From positions 1,612,001 to 1,676,000 of the forward strand of contig NZ_HG992750.1 in the NCBI RefSeq assembly GCF_905175385.1: a stretch of DNA of 64,000 nt. The letters run 5' to 3'. The notes under the pieces are model-generated. The model was not told where the DNA came from and searched no databases. It was given only the letters and a program-made list of their open reading frames with translations. The DNA is from Vibrio sp. B1FLJ16 (GTDB taxonomy: Bacteria; Pseudomonadota; Gammaproteobacteria; Enterobacterales; Vibrionaceae). Numbering within the stretch: position 1 is the first letter of the stretch; the number at the start of each line of letters is the position of its first letter. The position numbers and the translations under genes were made by a program. This document shows, one piece after another, positions 8,599 to 19,586 of the stretch.

Positions 8599-9431
8599 CA
8601 CACATCCCAATCGTCCCAAGTATTAAGATCATCACTCAATGCCTTCATTGGCTCTGAATAGGCGACCGAACCAAAACGGAACATCATACGGGCTGCACTA
8701 CCAGTACGTGTTAAGCCAGCGAGACAAGCATCTGCACTATCTTGCAATGTTACTGCAAACCTACCTAACACATATTGTTCGTCTCCGAGGTAAGCAAGTG
8801 GGGTCGGATGGAACAAGCCATTCAGATACGCTGCAACCATAATCGCATGAAAATTAGGCACATTTTCAGTGAGGTTCACCATCTGACTTTCTCTGGCATC
8901 GTCTAGATTCTTATCAAAGTCCAACGATAGGTTGAAATCCGTATTCTGTAAGGCTTGCAACAGAGTTGGGTTATCACTGAGTTGGTTAATCCTGTAAGAC
9001 CACGAATCCCCGTTCTGATCGAAGAAGTCCCCTTTTCTCCAGCTCTGAAAAGCAGTAAGAGGAAATATTTGAAAAAATAGCGTATTTGCAGTTATGCCCC
9101 GTTTAGCCAGTTCATCTTCAACAAGCTTATTACCACCAGAAAAAACATTCTGCCAATACGTGATATCTCTAGATTCACACCCTATCTCCGAAGGATTTGA
9201 TGGGTTACCGGACAGAAATACAGTAAGACTACACTGCTCACGATAAAGCCCTGTATTACCCCACGCTGTTGGGCTTTTTACAGACAGTATTATTGGCGAT
9301 GCGATCGCCGCAGAACGTAAGAATCGTCTTCTAGAGAAACGAGATGCGGCGTCCTTAACTTCGCTAGTCTGTACCCCCACTGGTACTGACTCATCCGTTT
9401 TCGTTGAATTTTGATTTGTTTTGCTATCCAT
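8598..9431 (-). CDS. Tat-exported protein of unknown function, first gene of the HprK-rel operon
   Basis: The ATG at 9431 has GGTGGG four bases upstream; an earlier TTG four codons upstream is less likely. The N-terminus is a long twin-arginine signal: a polar stretch, SRRRFLRS at about residues 33-40, a hydrophobic segment AAIASPIILSV and a likely cleavage after TAWG. The mature part (about 220 residues) has a cysteine pair (CSLTVF and IGCES), a helix with HAIMVAAYLNGLFHP that recalls motifs in other secreted proteins, and an acidic Trp-rich end (NTWDDWDV). I recognise no enzyme family. Its position directly before the PqqD-like gene suggests that it is the protein the system handles or modifies, which is inference. 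Confidence 0.75.
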   Translation of the reverse strand: MDSKTNQNSTKTDESVPVGVQTSEVKDAASRFSRRRFLRSAAIASPIILSVKSPTAWGNTGLYREQCSLTVFLSGNPSNPSEIGCESRDITYWQNVFSGGNKLVEDELAKRGITANTLFFQIFPLTAFQSWRKGDFFDQNGDSWSYRINQLSDNPTLLQALQNTDFNLSLDFDKNLDDARESQMVNLTENVPNFHAIMVAAYLNGLFHPTPLAYLGDEQYVLGRFAVTLQDSADACLAGLTRTGSAARMMFRFGSVAYSEPMKALSDDLNTWDDWDV

Positions 9432-9883
9432 AGAACCCACCAATTTGATTTCGGAAGAGCATTATTTGCTCAATCAAATACAGTGTAGCTTAACTATTCT
9501 TCATCAGTGAAAAAATTACGCTACAAGTAGAATATATTTTGACCATTGATTGATAATCATCAAGGTGCACCTCAATACTAAGTATAGATGCACAAATTGC
9601 CATCTCACACATATGCTGGCCCATTAACCATGAACAATTTTAATTTCATTAAGTTAACTGATCTTTAAGCGATAATTTATCACCGTTAATTTACGGCTTT
9701 ATCAGCAAATTCTTACTAATGAGAAGAGCCATTATTGTCTTCATGAAAGTTTTGCGTCACAAAGTGAGTCTATTGAAATTTAGTCCCCCTCTCCCCCAAA
9801 AGAATTGAATAAAAAAACCAGCAGATTTACTGCTGGTTTTTGACTGGTACTGGACAACCCGGTACTTGAAACGAGTTTGTTCG
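9432..9883 (-). other. Promoter region of the HprK-rel operon and 3' end of katG
   Basis: This gap of about 450 bases has no plausible gene. It contains the katG terminator on the left-reading strand near 9813-9841. A GATAATCAT core at about 9552-9560, in the context TTGATTGATAATCATCAA, resembles part of a Fur box, but with only about 12 of 19 matches to the consensus. It lies about 120 bases before the Tat-protein start. The rest is AT-rich. Confidence 0.3.
9813..9841. terminator. katG terminator
   Basis: A stem with core CCAGCAG / CTGCTGG and loop ATTTA is flanked by A and T runs on the two sides, so it can work in both directions. It lies just after the katG stop on the minus strand. Confidence 0.85.
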
Positions 9884-12064
<2,181 letters not shown>

Positions 12065-12325
12065 TTAAAGAGATAAAACGTCTAAGCGTAAGTGAATATC
12101 ATTGCCGTTACGCTACCATAAGCTTTAAACGACATTTCAATCAGTTATCTCTATTAATACCATTTAGGAACGGTACGACAAGCAAGTCGGAATGGGACTA
12201 CATCAAATTCAAGACCCTCCTCACATAACCACACTAATAAAAAGGTTATTTGACAAACTGCTCCTTATGCCTCCTCCTTAACTTTATGAAACAAGGATGA
12301 TTTCTTTAGCAGCACTGATGATAAA

Positions 12326-13444
12326 ATGAACAGTATTGACTCGAAGACGGATCTCAACATGAACCAACGCCAACAGCAGCAACTGTATTTTGAACAAAGC
12401 GGAAAGAACCTCATCGTTGGTAATATCGACGACTGTCCTATACCGCCGGAACAACTTGCGATAACAACCGGAGAATCGCCTTATGTAATCGAAGCTTTTC
12501 AGAGTGGGTTGACGGCTGAGGTCTTTCGAGTTCGGTTTGAAGGAAAAGACTATACGCTGAAAAAGAAGCGCCCAGAGGCAAAAGTAAAGAACCTCGACGG
12601 TCAGCTATCTTTCCTGAATGAAGTACAGCGCCGATCCGATTTGCAAAAACGGAAAGACTGTCCGGACACAACTGTCGATTTCGAGTGTATCGTACCAACA
12701 GTTTACGCCGACTATCGTCTCGGAATCATTCTGTCTGATTGGCTCGAAGGTGATCCTGTCAGCGCCGTATCTTCTTCCTTTCTTTATCAGCTTTTCTCAA
12801 CCTTATCTGCATGTGAAAAGGTCGGTTTATTTGAATGGGATTTGTGTAGCGGGAATCTATTGATTGATAGCGACCAAAAACTGTGGCTGTTCGATTTCGG
12901 CTACATGTACCCGTTTGATCCATTGACGGAACTGAACAGTGACGGGCTTAATGCGCCGATATTTCAATTTTGCGAACGCTTTGAGACCCGGTTTCTGTCC
13001 GGCTGGCTTGTAAATCATCGGGGCTCACACCAGGAATCATTGGCTCAGTTCAAAAACGTTAAGCAAGAAGCGCTTAACATCTTGCTTGAGCAAAGCCGGT
13101 GGCTACGTAAACACAACGCGAGCAAAGCCGTTATTCAGGCGAAAGAAGCACAAATAGCTAAGTACCAAGCGGCCTTGCAGGATAAAGAAAGCTTAGAGAA
13201 CTTATTTCTTCTTGAGATGTTCCGCTCTCACGTGCTGGATATCGAAGACGACCTCGACGGTAAGAGCTGTACTGCGACCACATTAAAACGAGTAAATACC
13301 GTGCTTGAGATGATCAACGAGCATTACGACCTCCTTAAAAGCCAAGGTGCGCTTTTCTATCACAATGAAGGAAAAACCAAATCAGAGTTAATTGATGACT
13401 ATCAGGAAAAACTGGCTTTGGTAGAGAAGTATCAACTCGATTAA
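12326..13444 (+). CDS. Atypical kinase-fold protein (phosphotransferase-like)
   Basis: The 372-residue protein has a protein-kinase-like core: a loop SGLTAEVFRVRF (about residues 60-71), a lysine in YTLKKK (about 79), an acidic helix residue in FLNEV, the catalytic loop WDLCSGN (D172 to N177, spacing as in D-x4-N) and the metal motif DFG at 190-192. The usual HxD is replaced by W-D. The last 130 residues are helical and rich in Lys/Glu/Gln. It could phosphorylate a small molecule, lipid or protein. It stands alone between katG and a repeat-filled gap. A second ATG at 12359 is possible; neither start has a clear ribosome binding site. Confidence 0.6.
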   Translation: MNSIDSKTDLNMNQRQQQQLYFEQSGKNLIVGNIDDCPIPPEQLAITTGESPYVIEAFQSGLTAEVFRVRFEGKDYTLKKKRPEAKVKNLDGQLSFLNEVQRRSDLQKRKDCPDTTVDFECIVPTVYADYRLGIILSDWLEGDPVSAVSSSFLYQLFSTLSACEKVGLFEWDLCSGNLLIDSDQKLWLFDFGYMYPFDPLTELNSDGLNAPIFQFCERFETRFLSGWLVNHRGSHQESLAQFKNVKQEALNILLEQSRWLRKHNASKAVIQAKEAQIAKYQAALQDKESLENLFLLEMFRSHVLDIEDDLDGKSCTATTLKRVNTVLEMINEHYDLLKSQGALFYHNEGKTKSELIDDYQEKLALVEKYQLD

Positions 13445-13480
13445 CATCGCATATAACATTCGCTGGAATGTTCCCTTTCG

Positions 13481-13920
13481 GTCATTCCATCGAGCCTTAG
13501 CGAGACTAGGAATCTAATATCAGCACCCTGAGTAGAGATAGAAATATCTTTGGCAATATACCCAAATAACTTCAAGATGCTTGGTTCAGCGAGAATGACT
13601 TGGCTTACAGGCGCGGAAACGATTTGAAGATCTAGTGGTTCTAAATCAAAAATCGTTAACAAAGACTGTGAGCCAAGGCAACTCGCCCTTCGGGAGCGTG
13701 TCACTGACACGATTTCTGCGTCAAATAACTTGGAAATAGCTCGCTATTCCGCTGCGTCGTTCTTTTGCAACTGAAAGCCTTGAACTTGTGTCAGTGACAA
13801 CGCTCTGAATCCTGCACCTTGAAGTCATTTGGGTATAGCGTACTAGGATAGAAGATCCTGAATCACGCTCCTTCGTCGCTGTTCAGGATGACTAACATCT
13901 GTAGTACGCCGAATGCTGTC
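13481..13920. repeat. Dispersed repeat (type B), interrupted copy
   Basis: Two halves of a repeat, 13481-13556 and 13838-13920, match the uninterrupted copy at 57463-57623. They run from GTCATTCC to the GTTCAGGATGAC region, whose ends are inverted relative to each other. The break lies between ATATCTTTGGCA and GCGTACTAGG, exactly where a 281-bp element is inserted. It lies between two convergent genes. Confidence 0.75.
13557..13837. mobile_element. MITE-like element with TATACCC terminal inverted repeats, copy 1
   Basis: The element is 281 bp and starts TATACCCAAATAACTTCAAG, ending with the inverted counterpart CTTGAAGTCATTTGGGTATA. It codes for nothing convincing. The body matches the second copy at 22219-22498 along its whole length. 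The TA at each end could be the target duplication of a TA-targeting transposase. It interrupts a type B repeat. Confidence 0.75.
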
Positions 13921-13929
13921 AACAATCCA

Positions 13930-16677
13930 TTACAATGGATTCAAAATAATAGTGCTACGTTTAACCTGCGGTCCAAATGCTGAAAGGGCACGAGCCTTAA
14001 CCTCTTCCAGGGTGATGCTTTGAGCCGCTTTTTCAACATCCAACAGTTCTTTCAGCCCGTAGTCATGCACCAGATAACGGCCATATAGCCAGGCTCGCTG
14101 ACTAGGGTTATCCTCCATTCCCTGCATCGCCACCACCAGTTGTCTCACTGCGATATCTACCTCTTTCTGCGAAATATTAACGGCCAGGTCATCAAAAACT
14201 TTGTTCAGCTGACTGTCCATAATCGCTACATACTTTGGGTCTACCTGCGACTCAAAAAACCAGTGAGAGACTCGCTCACGATCCTGAATCATCGGATAAA
14301 CACTCGGGTTATAATCCAGACTTAACTCCTCTCGCAGCTGATCCAGTACTCGCGCCGAGCTAATACGGTGCAAGATATCAACTATCATGGTGTCTCTCCC
14401 GCTCTGAGCATCATAGTTAGCGTTGGTCAAAAGCTGCAGGTAAAGCGAAGATGGTTCATGTCCATCTGTAATGACAGATCGAGCCGGCGCATCAGGTTTT
14501 AACGAGACGTGATAATCAATCGGCTTACCCGGGCGCATCTCGATTGAAGCGACATACCTTTTCAGTAGGGGTTCAAGTTGCTCTGATGCCAAGTCGGCGA
14601 CAATCACCATCTTGAAACCATCATTGAAATTAAATAACCGTTTGTGTACCGCGAGTATCTGTTCAGAGGTCACGGGATCAACACCATTGCTGTCTAACAT
14701 ACGATGGCGGCTATCCGGCATATACACGTTCCGGTTCGCTTCCTGAATCAACTTACCCGTTGGTGATGCAAAGAACGCGCGCCGTTGCTGTTTAAATTCT
14801 TGCTTTACCGCGCTCAGTTGACGTTCATCCACCTTTAACTCTGTGGTCAAGTTATAGATCGCATTCAACGCAGTCTCTAGGCGCGTTTTTTGAGCCGTCA
14901 CTTTTACTCCGTGGCTGGTACTATCAAGCATCGGGACAAGAGAAATATTGTTAGTACGTAAGTAACTGTCTAACTCAGAACCAGAAAAGTTCCCTAGCCC
15001 ACTTCTCACTGTTGCCATAGTCGCGATTTCGAACGCCGGATAAAGTGGCTTATCCAGCGCGGCTTTTCCCCCTTGGCTGGCAAAGTAAATGTATGCGCGA
15101 CCAGCGGCTTTTTTATCACTTTGGAACCACACTTCCACGTTATTTGAAAGTGTATAGACCTTAAAGCCACCGGCTTCTTCACGCTCACTAATGATGCTGC
15201 CTTCCTTTACGGGTTGAAGGAAGGCGCCAGATTTCTCTGTCATCAACAATGGCTTTTCTCCGGCCCGGAGATAGGCAGTATTCAGTGCAGTAAAAGCACC
15301 GGAGAACTGTGCACGTGTTTCATTCTGCCCCATGCCGATAGAAAAATTCGGTTGCTGGGATAAAAGTTCGCTGATCTGAGTGTTCAACTTTTCTATCGTA
15401 GCGCTGTCGAGAAACGTTTCCAGACTGTAAGCGTAACTCTGCTTAGACTGGCTCACACTGTTTTGTTCTAATTGAAATACCCGTGATTCAGCGTAGCTGT
15501 CTGGTTTACGCTTACTCCAGTCTGAATCGAGATTGGCTAACTCACCTTGCCAGTTGGCCAGAATGCTGTCTAACTCGATTTGCGTCACGCCATTATCACG
15601 TAACGAAGACAATGTGCGCATAAGTAACTCGTGCATCTGTTCACGGCGCTCTGGCGAAAATGAGAGGCCGACCGCCATCACGCGGTGGTAGTTAGAATAA
15701 TACGACTGAGCGTAGGCGTACTGAAATGGCACCGCCGCATCATTGAGATCAGCAATCAATCGCTGCTGAATTAACTGTCCAGCGACTTCATCCAGCCATT
15801 CCTGATGCTGCTGCTCAATAGTCTGGCGACTGATAGCACCCCGCTCAATAACAAGGTGCAAACTGGGTGATTCGGTTGAATTACTCGGCAATATTTCATT
15901 CTTCGTGTTCACTCGTATGTCACGGCGTTTTTTCAACACAACCTCAGAGCGACTTTCCCAGCTGGCGAATGTCTTATTAATCAGGTTTGAAAGTGATTCG
16001 AAATCCACATTACCGGTAACGATCAAGTCAGTGTACTGAGGTTGATACCACTGTTCATGGAAGCTTTTCAGACTGGCTGCGGTTGCATTTTCAATCGACT
16101 CCCGCGTACCAATCGGCTCATGTTCTCCATAAAGAGTGCCTTCTACAGACGCTTGATAAGCGTTGAGAGCAAAAGATTTATCATCCGGATTTGCCCGGCG
16201 CCACTCACCCATTATCACGCCTTTTTCTTTTTCAACTTGTTCTGATGAAAATGTCAGGCCATCACCGATGTCCCGCATCCAGGTTAAAGCTTCTTTCAAA
16301 TGAAGATTATCAGCGAGATCCAACTTGTATGTTGTCAGCTGATAGCTCGTGAATGCATTGATATCTGCGCCAAAGCTCCCGCCAGACTGCTCGAACAGCT
16401 TAACCACTTCATTACCAGAAAAGTGGGTACTGCCATTAAACGCCATATGCTCGACAAAATGTGCGTACCCTTTCTGGTTTTCCTGCTCCTGAAACGAGCC
16501 GGTGTTCACAACCATACGAATGGATATCTCTTTATCTTGCGTCGGGTAGACGTGGTATCTCATTCCGTTTGAGAGCTGATTGACGTGCCAGTTCGTATCA
16601 GCCTGAATCGGCGTTGAGTAAGGAGCAGCTGAACAGCCAGACAGCATTAACGCCGAGAGTAACAAGACAGTACGCAT
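13930..16677 (-). CDS. M16 family (insulinase/PqqL-like) zinc protease lipoprotein
   Basis: This 915-residue protein begins MRTVLLLSALMLSGC, a clear lipoprotein signal (LSGC), so it should sit at the membrane on the outer side of the inner membrane or in the outer membrane. The zinc motif HFVEHMAFNG (HxxEH) lies near residue 70-75, followed about 75 residues later by a conserved Glu region (EKEKGVIMGEW). It contains two M16 halves, with the second half inactive as in PqqL. In E. coli, PqqL has been linked to degradation of imported ferredoxin; that role is not shown here. It stands alone, with an inverted repeat close to its start. Confidence 0.9.
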   Translation of the reverse strand: MRTVLLLSALMLSGCSAAPYSTPIQADTNWHVNQLSNGMRYHVYPTQDKEISIRMVVNTGSFQEQENQKGYAHFVEHMAFNGSTHFSGNEVVKLFEQSGGSFGADINAFTSYQLTTYKLDLADNLHLKEALTWMRDIGDGLTFSSEQVEKEKGVIMGEWRRANPDDKSFALNAYQASVEGTLYGEHEPIGTRESIENATAASLKSFHEQWYQPQYTDLIVTGNVDFESLSNLINKTFASWESRSEVVLKKRRDIRVNTKNEILPSNSTESPSLHLVIERGAISRQTIEQQHQEWLDEVAGQLIQQRLIADLNDAAVPFQYAYAQSYYSNYHRVMAVGLSFSPERREQMHELLMRTLSSLRDNGVTQIELDSILANWQGELANLDSDWSKRKPDSYAESRVFQLEQNSVSQSKQSYAYSLETFLDSATIEKLNTQISELLSQQPNFSIGMGQNETRAQFSGAFTALNTAYLRAGEKPLLMTEKSGAFLQPVKEGSIISEREEAGGFKVYTLSNNVEVWFQSDKKAAGRAYIYFASQGGKAALDKPLYPAFEIATMATVRSGLGNFSGSELDSYLRTNNISLVPMLDSTSHGVKVTAQKTRLETALNAIYNLTTELKVDERQLSAVKQEFKQQRRAFFASPTGKLIQEANRNVYMPDSRHRMLDSNGVDPVTSEQILAVHKRLFNFNDGFKMVIVADLASEQLEPLLKRYVASIEMRPGKPIDYHVSLKPDAPARSVITDGHEPSSLYLQLLTNANYDAQSGRDTMIVDILHRISSARVLDQLREELSLDYNPSVYPMIQDRERVSHWFFESQVDPKYVAIMDSQLNKVFDDLAVNISQKEVDIAVRQLVVAMQGMEDNPSQRAWLYGRYLVHDYGLKELLDVEKAAQSITLEEVKARALSAFGPQVKRSTIILNPL

Positions 16678-16990
16678 AAAAGAGATCCAGTTTGAGGACT
16701 ATGTCACTCAATATAGTCCTCATTATATAGCCTTGACATAATAGACAGGGTTTAAACCAGAATTCGCGTTCTAATTCCCACCTTCGATAAAGTGTTGACG
16801 GCTTTCAATCACACACAACGCTATGTAAGACAATTCCTACAAAAACTCAAATACGAGACATTGAGTCAGTATTTATTTTGAGCTATGAAATATAATCCGA
16901 AAAACTGTTCTTAGTCTCTCCAAACACTTTGCGTGTATGGCTGGATGAGAACGAAAACAACTATTAAATTAAAGATCTATTCCTATCACT
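16678..16990 (-). other. Divergent promoter region between protease and chemoreceptor
   Basis: The 313-base gap separates two divergent genes and has no ORF of interest. It holds an exact 9-bp inverted repeat next to the protease start, described separately. The remaining sequence is AT-rich and likely contains both promoters. Confidence 0.4.
16694..16721 (-). promoter_or_regulatory. Inverted repeat in the leader of the M16 protease gene
   Basis: GAGGACTAT at 16694-16702 and its exact complement ATAGTCCTC at 16713-16721 surround a 10-base spacer. The repeat ends 16 bases before the ATG at 16677, close to the ribosome binding site. It could be an operator or an RNA hairpin that hides the translation start. 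Confidence 0.5.
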
Positions 16991-18877
16991 ATGTTGAAAA
17001 ATCTATCATTAAAAAACAAACTGGCTATCTCTGCCAGTGCTGCCATTATTCTCGGGGGGATATTGGTAGAAGGTTTGTCTTTTCGGGATTCATTGCAAAG
17101 ACTGGAGGTTGATGTCACACAACGCCTGGAGAGTACCAGCGCCTCTTACAATCAATATGTCAGTGACTGGATAATCTCTAAAGAACGTGCATTGGCATCC
17201 CTTTCACAAGAGTCAGAAAAATCAGCAATTGTGACGCACCTGAAGCAGTTGCGGGACTCGGGCTCATTCGACAATGTCTTTATCGCCTACCCTGATGGTT
17301 CACAGCAAAATGCTAATGGTGTGGTTTTGCCGCCAGGCAATAACGACCCACGTAAATGGGGTTGGTATATCAACGCGAGTGCCGAACCAACCAAAGTATT
17401 CATGGACAACCCTACAGTAGCGGCTGCAACGGGAGCGAATGTGGTGTCGCTGGGCAAAGCGCTACAGCTTCATGGACAAAAAGCGGTACTGGGCGCTGAC
17501 GTTGAAATCGCAGACATCCTCAATAGCCTGAATAAGGTGATCCTACCCGGCGAAGGATACATGTTCATCGCTAACGATGAAGGTAACATCTTTACTCATA
17601 ATGACAGTAACCTACTTAACCAACCTGTAAGTAAACTGGGCTTACAACACAGTGATATATCAACCGCGTCTGGCATGGAAGCGCAGCATCGAGTATCAAT
17701 TGATGGTGTCGATCATGTGATCTACGCACGCCCGATTGAGGGAACCAAACTCACGACTGTCACTGTGCTGGATCATAACTCTTTGCTTGCACCACTTTAC
17801 GAGGCAGTCTGGGGGCAAGTTATCGCGACTAGCGTAGTAGTGATCATCTGTGTGGCTCTGTTTAATCTGCTTTGCAACATTCTATTCCGCCCACTTTATA
17901 ACGTCTCTAATGCCCTGTCTCAAATTGCTAACGGTAGTGGTGACCTAACACAGCGTATTAAGATTGAAAGCAGAGATGAAGTCGGAGACCTGGCAAGCAA
18001 CTTTAACCAGTTTGTCGAAAGCCTCCAGTTACTTATCGGACATATTCGTCAGCAGGCAGAGGCTTTGCGTGAACAGTCTGAAGCGGGCACGTCGCGAGCA
18101 AATCAGTCGGTGGCAGATTTAAACCATCAGCAACAAGAGATCACCATGGTTGCGACAGCCGTGACAGAGATGGCATCCGCTACTCAGGAGATCGCTTCAC
18201 ATGCCGAGCAAACCGCGAAGGCAGCACTGGATTCATCATCCAGCACGCAAAATGGACACAGTTTGGTCATTAATACTAAAACGTCTATTAACAACCTCTC
18301 GTCCGAAGTAAACCAAGCCAGCGTCGTCATTGGTGATTTGAATCAGCACGCACAAGATATCTCAACGGTACTGTCCACCATTCGCGACATCGCAGAGCAG
18401 ACCAACTTGCTCGCTCTTAATGCCGCCATTGAAGCGGCTCGTGCAGGTGAACAAGGACGCGGTTTTGCCGTTGTTGCGGATGAAGTGCGTGTACTGTCTC
18501 AACGTACTCACACCTCAACAGAAGAGATTCGCGCCACTATTGAAACCTTGCAGCAAACGACGCAAAAAGCGGTAACCATCATGGATAAAAGCTCTCAGCT
18601 AGCACAAGGCTCAGTAGATGATGCCGACCGCGCAGCTTCGGCTTTGGATGAAATCAATTCGGCGGTAGCGCTCATCAGTGATATGGCCACTCAGATTGCC
18701 ACCGCAGCCGAAGAGCAAACTCATGTAACCAATGAGATCACCCAAAACGTGACATCAATTAAAGATGTTACTGACCACTTAGTCGTGGGGGCTGAGACTG
18801 CAAAACATCAATCTACCGATCTCAAGTCTCAGGCTGATGAACTGAACTCAAAAGTCGCGACATTTAAACTCGCATAA
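16991..18877 (+). CDS. Methyl-accepting chemotaxis protein with a dCache-type sensor
   Basis: This 628-residue inner-membrane receptor has a first membrane segment at about residues 12-32 and a second at about 277-303. Between them lies a periplasmic domain of about 245 residues with the double Cache look (DGSQQNANG and [17 protein letters not shown]). A HAMP domain follows, then a cytoplasmic signalling domain with the highly conserved tip [20 protein letters not shown]. It has no C-terminal pentapeptide tether, so adaptation enzymes must reach it otherwise. The ligand is unknown. A terminator follows closely. Confidence 0.95.
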   Translation: MLKNLSLKNKLAISASAAIILGGILVEGLSFRDSLQRLEVDVTQRLESTSASYNQYVSDWIISKERALASLSQESEKSAIVTHLKQLRDSGSFDNVFIAYPDGSQQNANGVVLPPGNNDPRKWGWYINASAEPTKVFMDNPTVAAATGANVVSLGKALQLHGQKAVLGADVEIADILNSLNKVILPGEGYMFIANDEGNIFTHNDSNLLNQPVSKLGLQHSDISTASGMEAQHRVSIDGVDHVIYARPIEGTKLTTVTVLDHNSLLAPLYEAVWGQVIATSVVVIICVALFNLLCNILFRPLYNVSNALSQIANGSGDLTQRIKIESRDEVGDLASNFNQFVESLQLLIGHIRQQAEALREQSEAGTSRANQSVADLNHQQQEITMVATAVTEMASATQEIASHAEQTAKAALDSSSSTQNGHSLVINTKTSINNLSSEVNQASVVIGDLNQHAQDISTVLSTIRDIAEQTNLLALNAAIEAARAGEQGRGFAVVADEVRVLSQRTHTSTEEIRATIETLQQTTQKAVTIMDKSSQLAQGSVDDADRAASALDEINSAVALISDMATQIATAAEEQTHVTNEITQNVTSIKDVTDHLVVGAETAKHQSTDLKSQADELNSKVATFKLA

Positions 18878-18903
18878 CTTGCTGTCACACTGAGTCCAAC
18901 ACA

Positions 18904-18930
18904 AACCCCGCCACAATTGGCGGGGTTTTT
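18904..18930 (+). terminator. Terminator of the chemoreceptor gene
   Basis: A GC-rich stem AACCCCGCC / GGCGGGGTT with loop ACAATT is followed by a run of five T on the plus strand. It lies 27 bases after the stop. Confidence 0.9.
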
Positions 18931-18959
18931 AATTATCGAATACCAACGTACATAACTAG

Positions 18960-19409
18960 TTACTCCACAGCAGCGCTTGCCAAATTTTTCAGAGCTGCCG
19001 AGACCTTATCCAGCATCTCGTCACAACCAACCATATTGTGACGCTCTTTGAGATAGTAAGGATTGTTATAAACCAGCCAGGTTTTGCCACTAAGGTCTTC
19101 ATAAAACAAGATTTTTTGCGGTAAGTCGATAGCAACTTCCTGAGCACAAAGGATTAAAGGTGTCCCGGCTTTCGGGTTACCAAATACAATCACCTCTGTC
19201 GGCTTTAAGTCCATATCAACTTTTTCCGCATTACCCTGATGATTAATGCGCGCAAAAACATTGAAGCCCTTCTGTTGTGCATTCGCGACAAACTTATCCG
19301 CGGTATCTTTTACTGAGTGTTTACTCTCCATTCGAACCACACTCTCTGCGGCCAGGAGCGAAAATGAAGTTAACATGGCCAACAGAATGATAATCATCGG
19401 TTTAAACAT
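18960..19409 (-). CDS. DUF302 domain protein, exported
   Basis: The 149-residue protein starts with a signal peptide (MFKPMIIILLAMLTSFSLLAAE) and continues as a single DUF302 domain (KHSVKDTADKFVANAQQKGF, KPTEVIVFGNPKAGTPLI, and YNNPYYL near the end). DUF302 proteins are small periplasmic or cytosolic proteins of unknown biochemical role. AAGGAT precedes the ATG. It has no operon partner here and is convergent with the chemoreceptor. Confidence 0.85.
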   Translation of the reverse strand: MFKPMIIILLAMLTSFSLLAAESVVRMESKHSVKDTADKFVANAQQKGFNVFARINHQGNAEKVDMDLKPTEVIVFGNPKAGTPLILCAQEVAIDLPQKILFYEDLSGKTWLVYNNPYYLKERHNMVGCDEMLDKVSAALKNLASAAVE

Positions 19410-19586
19410 GACAAAATCCTTACTCGTTGCACTGTAAGAAAACTATAGATCAAGTCTTGTAGATGACCACCAGCAAGCAATCCTCCTTGATTAATTGACA
19501 CAGATTAATAAAGCATCAACTAACCGAGCAACAACAGCGTGAAATACGTAACATGCGCCACCTGTTTGTTGAGTAAGAGAAATGCA

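Noticed and set aside
6306..9431. Capsule or lipopolysaccharide modification locus
   Set aside because: No glycosyltransferase, flippase or polymerase is nearby. The gene set fits the HprK-related group better.
9545..9563. Fur box before the Tat-protein gene
   Set aside because: Only about 12 of 19 bases match, which is common by chance in AT-rich sequence; kept only as a note.
13441..13710. Minus-strand frame of 89 codons in the repeat-filled gap
   Set aside because: It crosses the junction of two unrelated repeats, so it cannot be an evolved gene.
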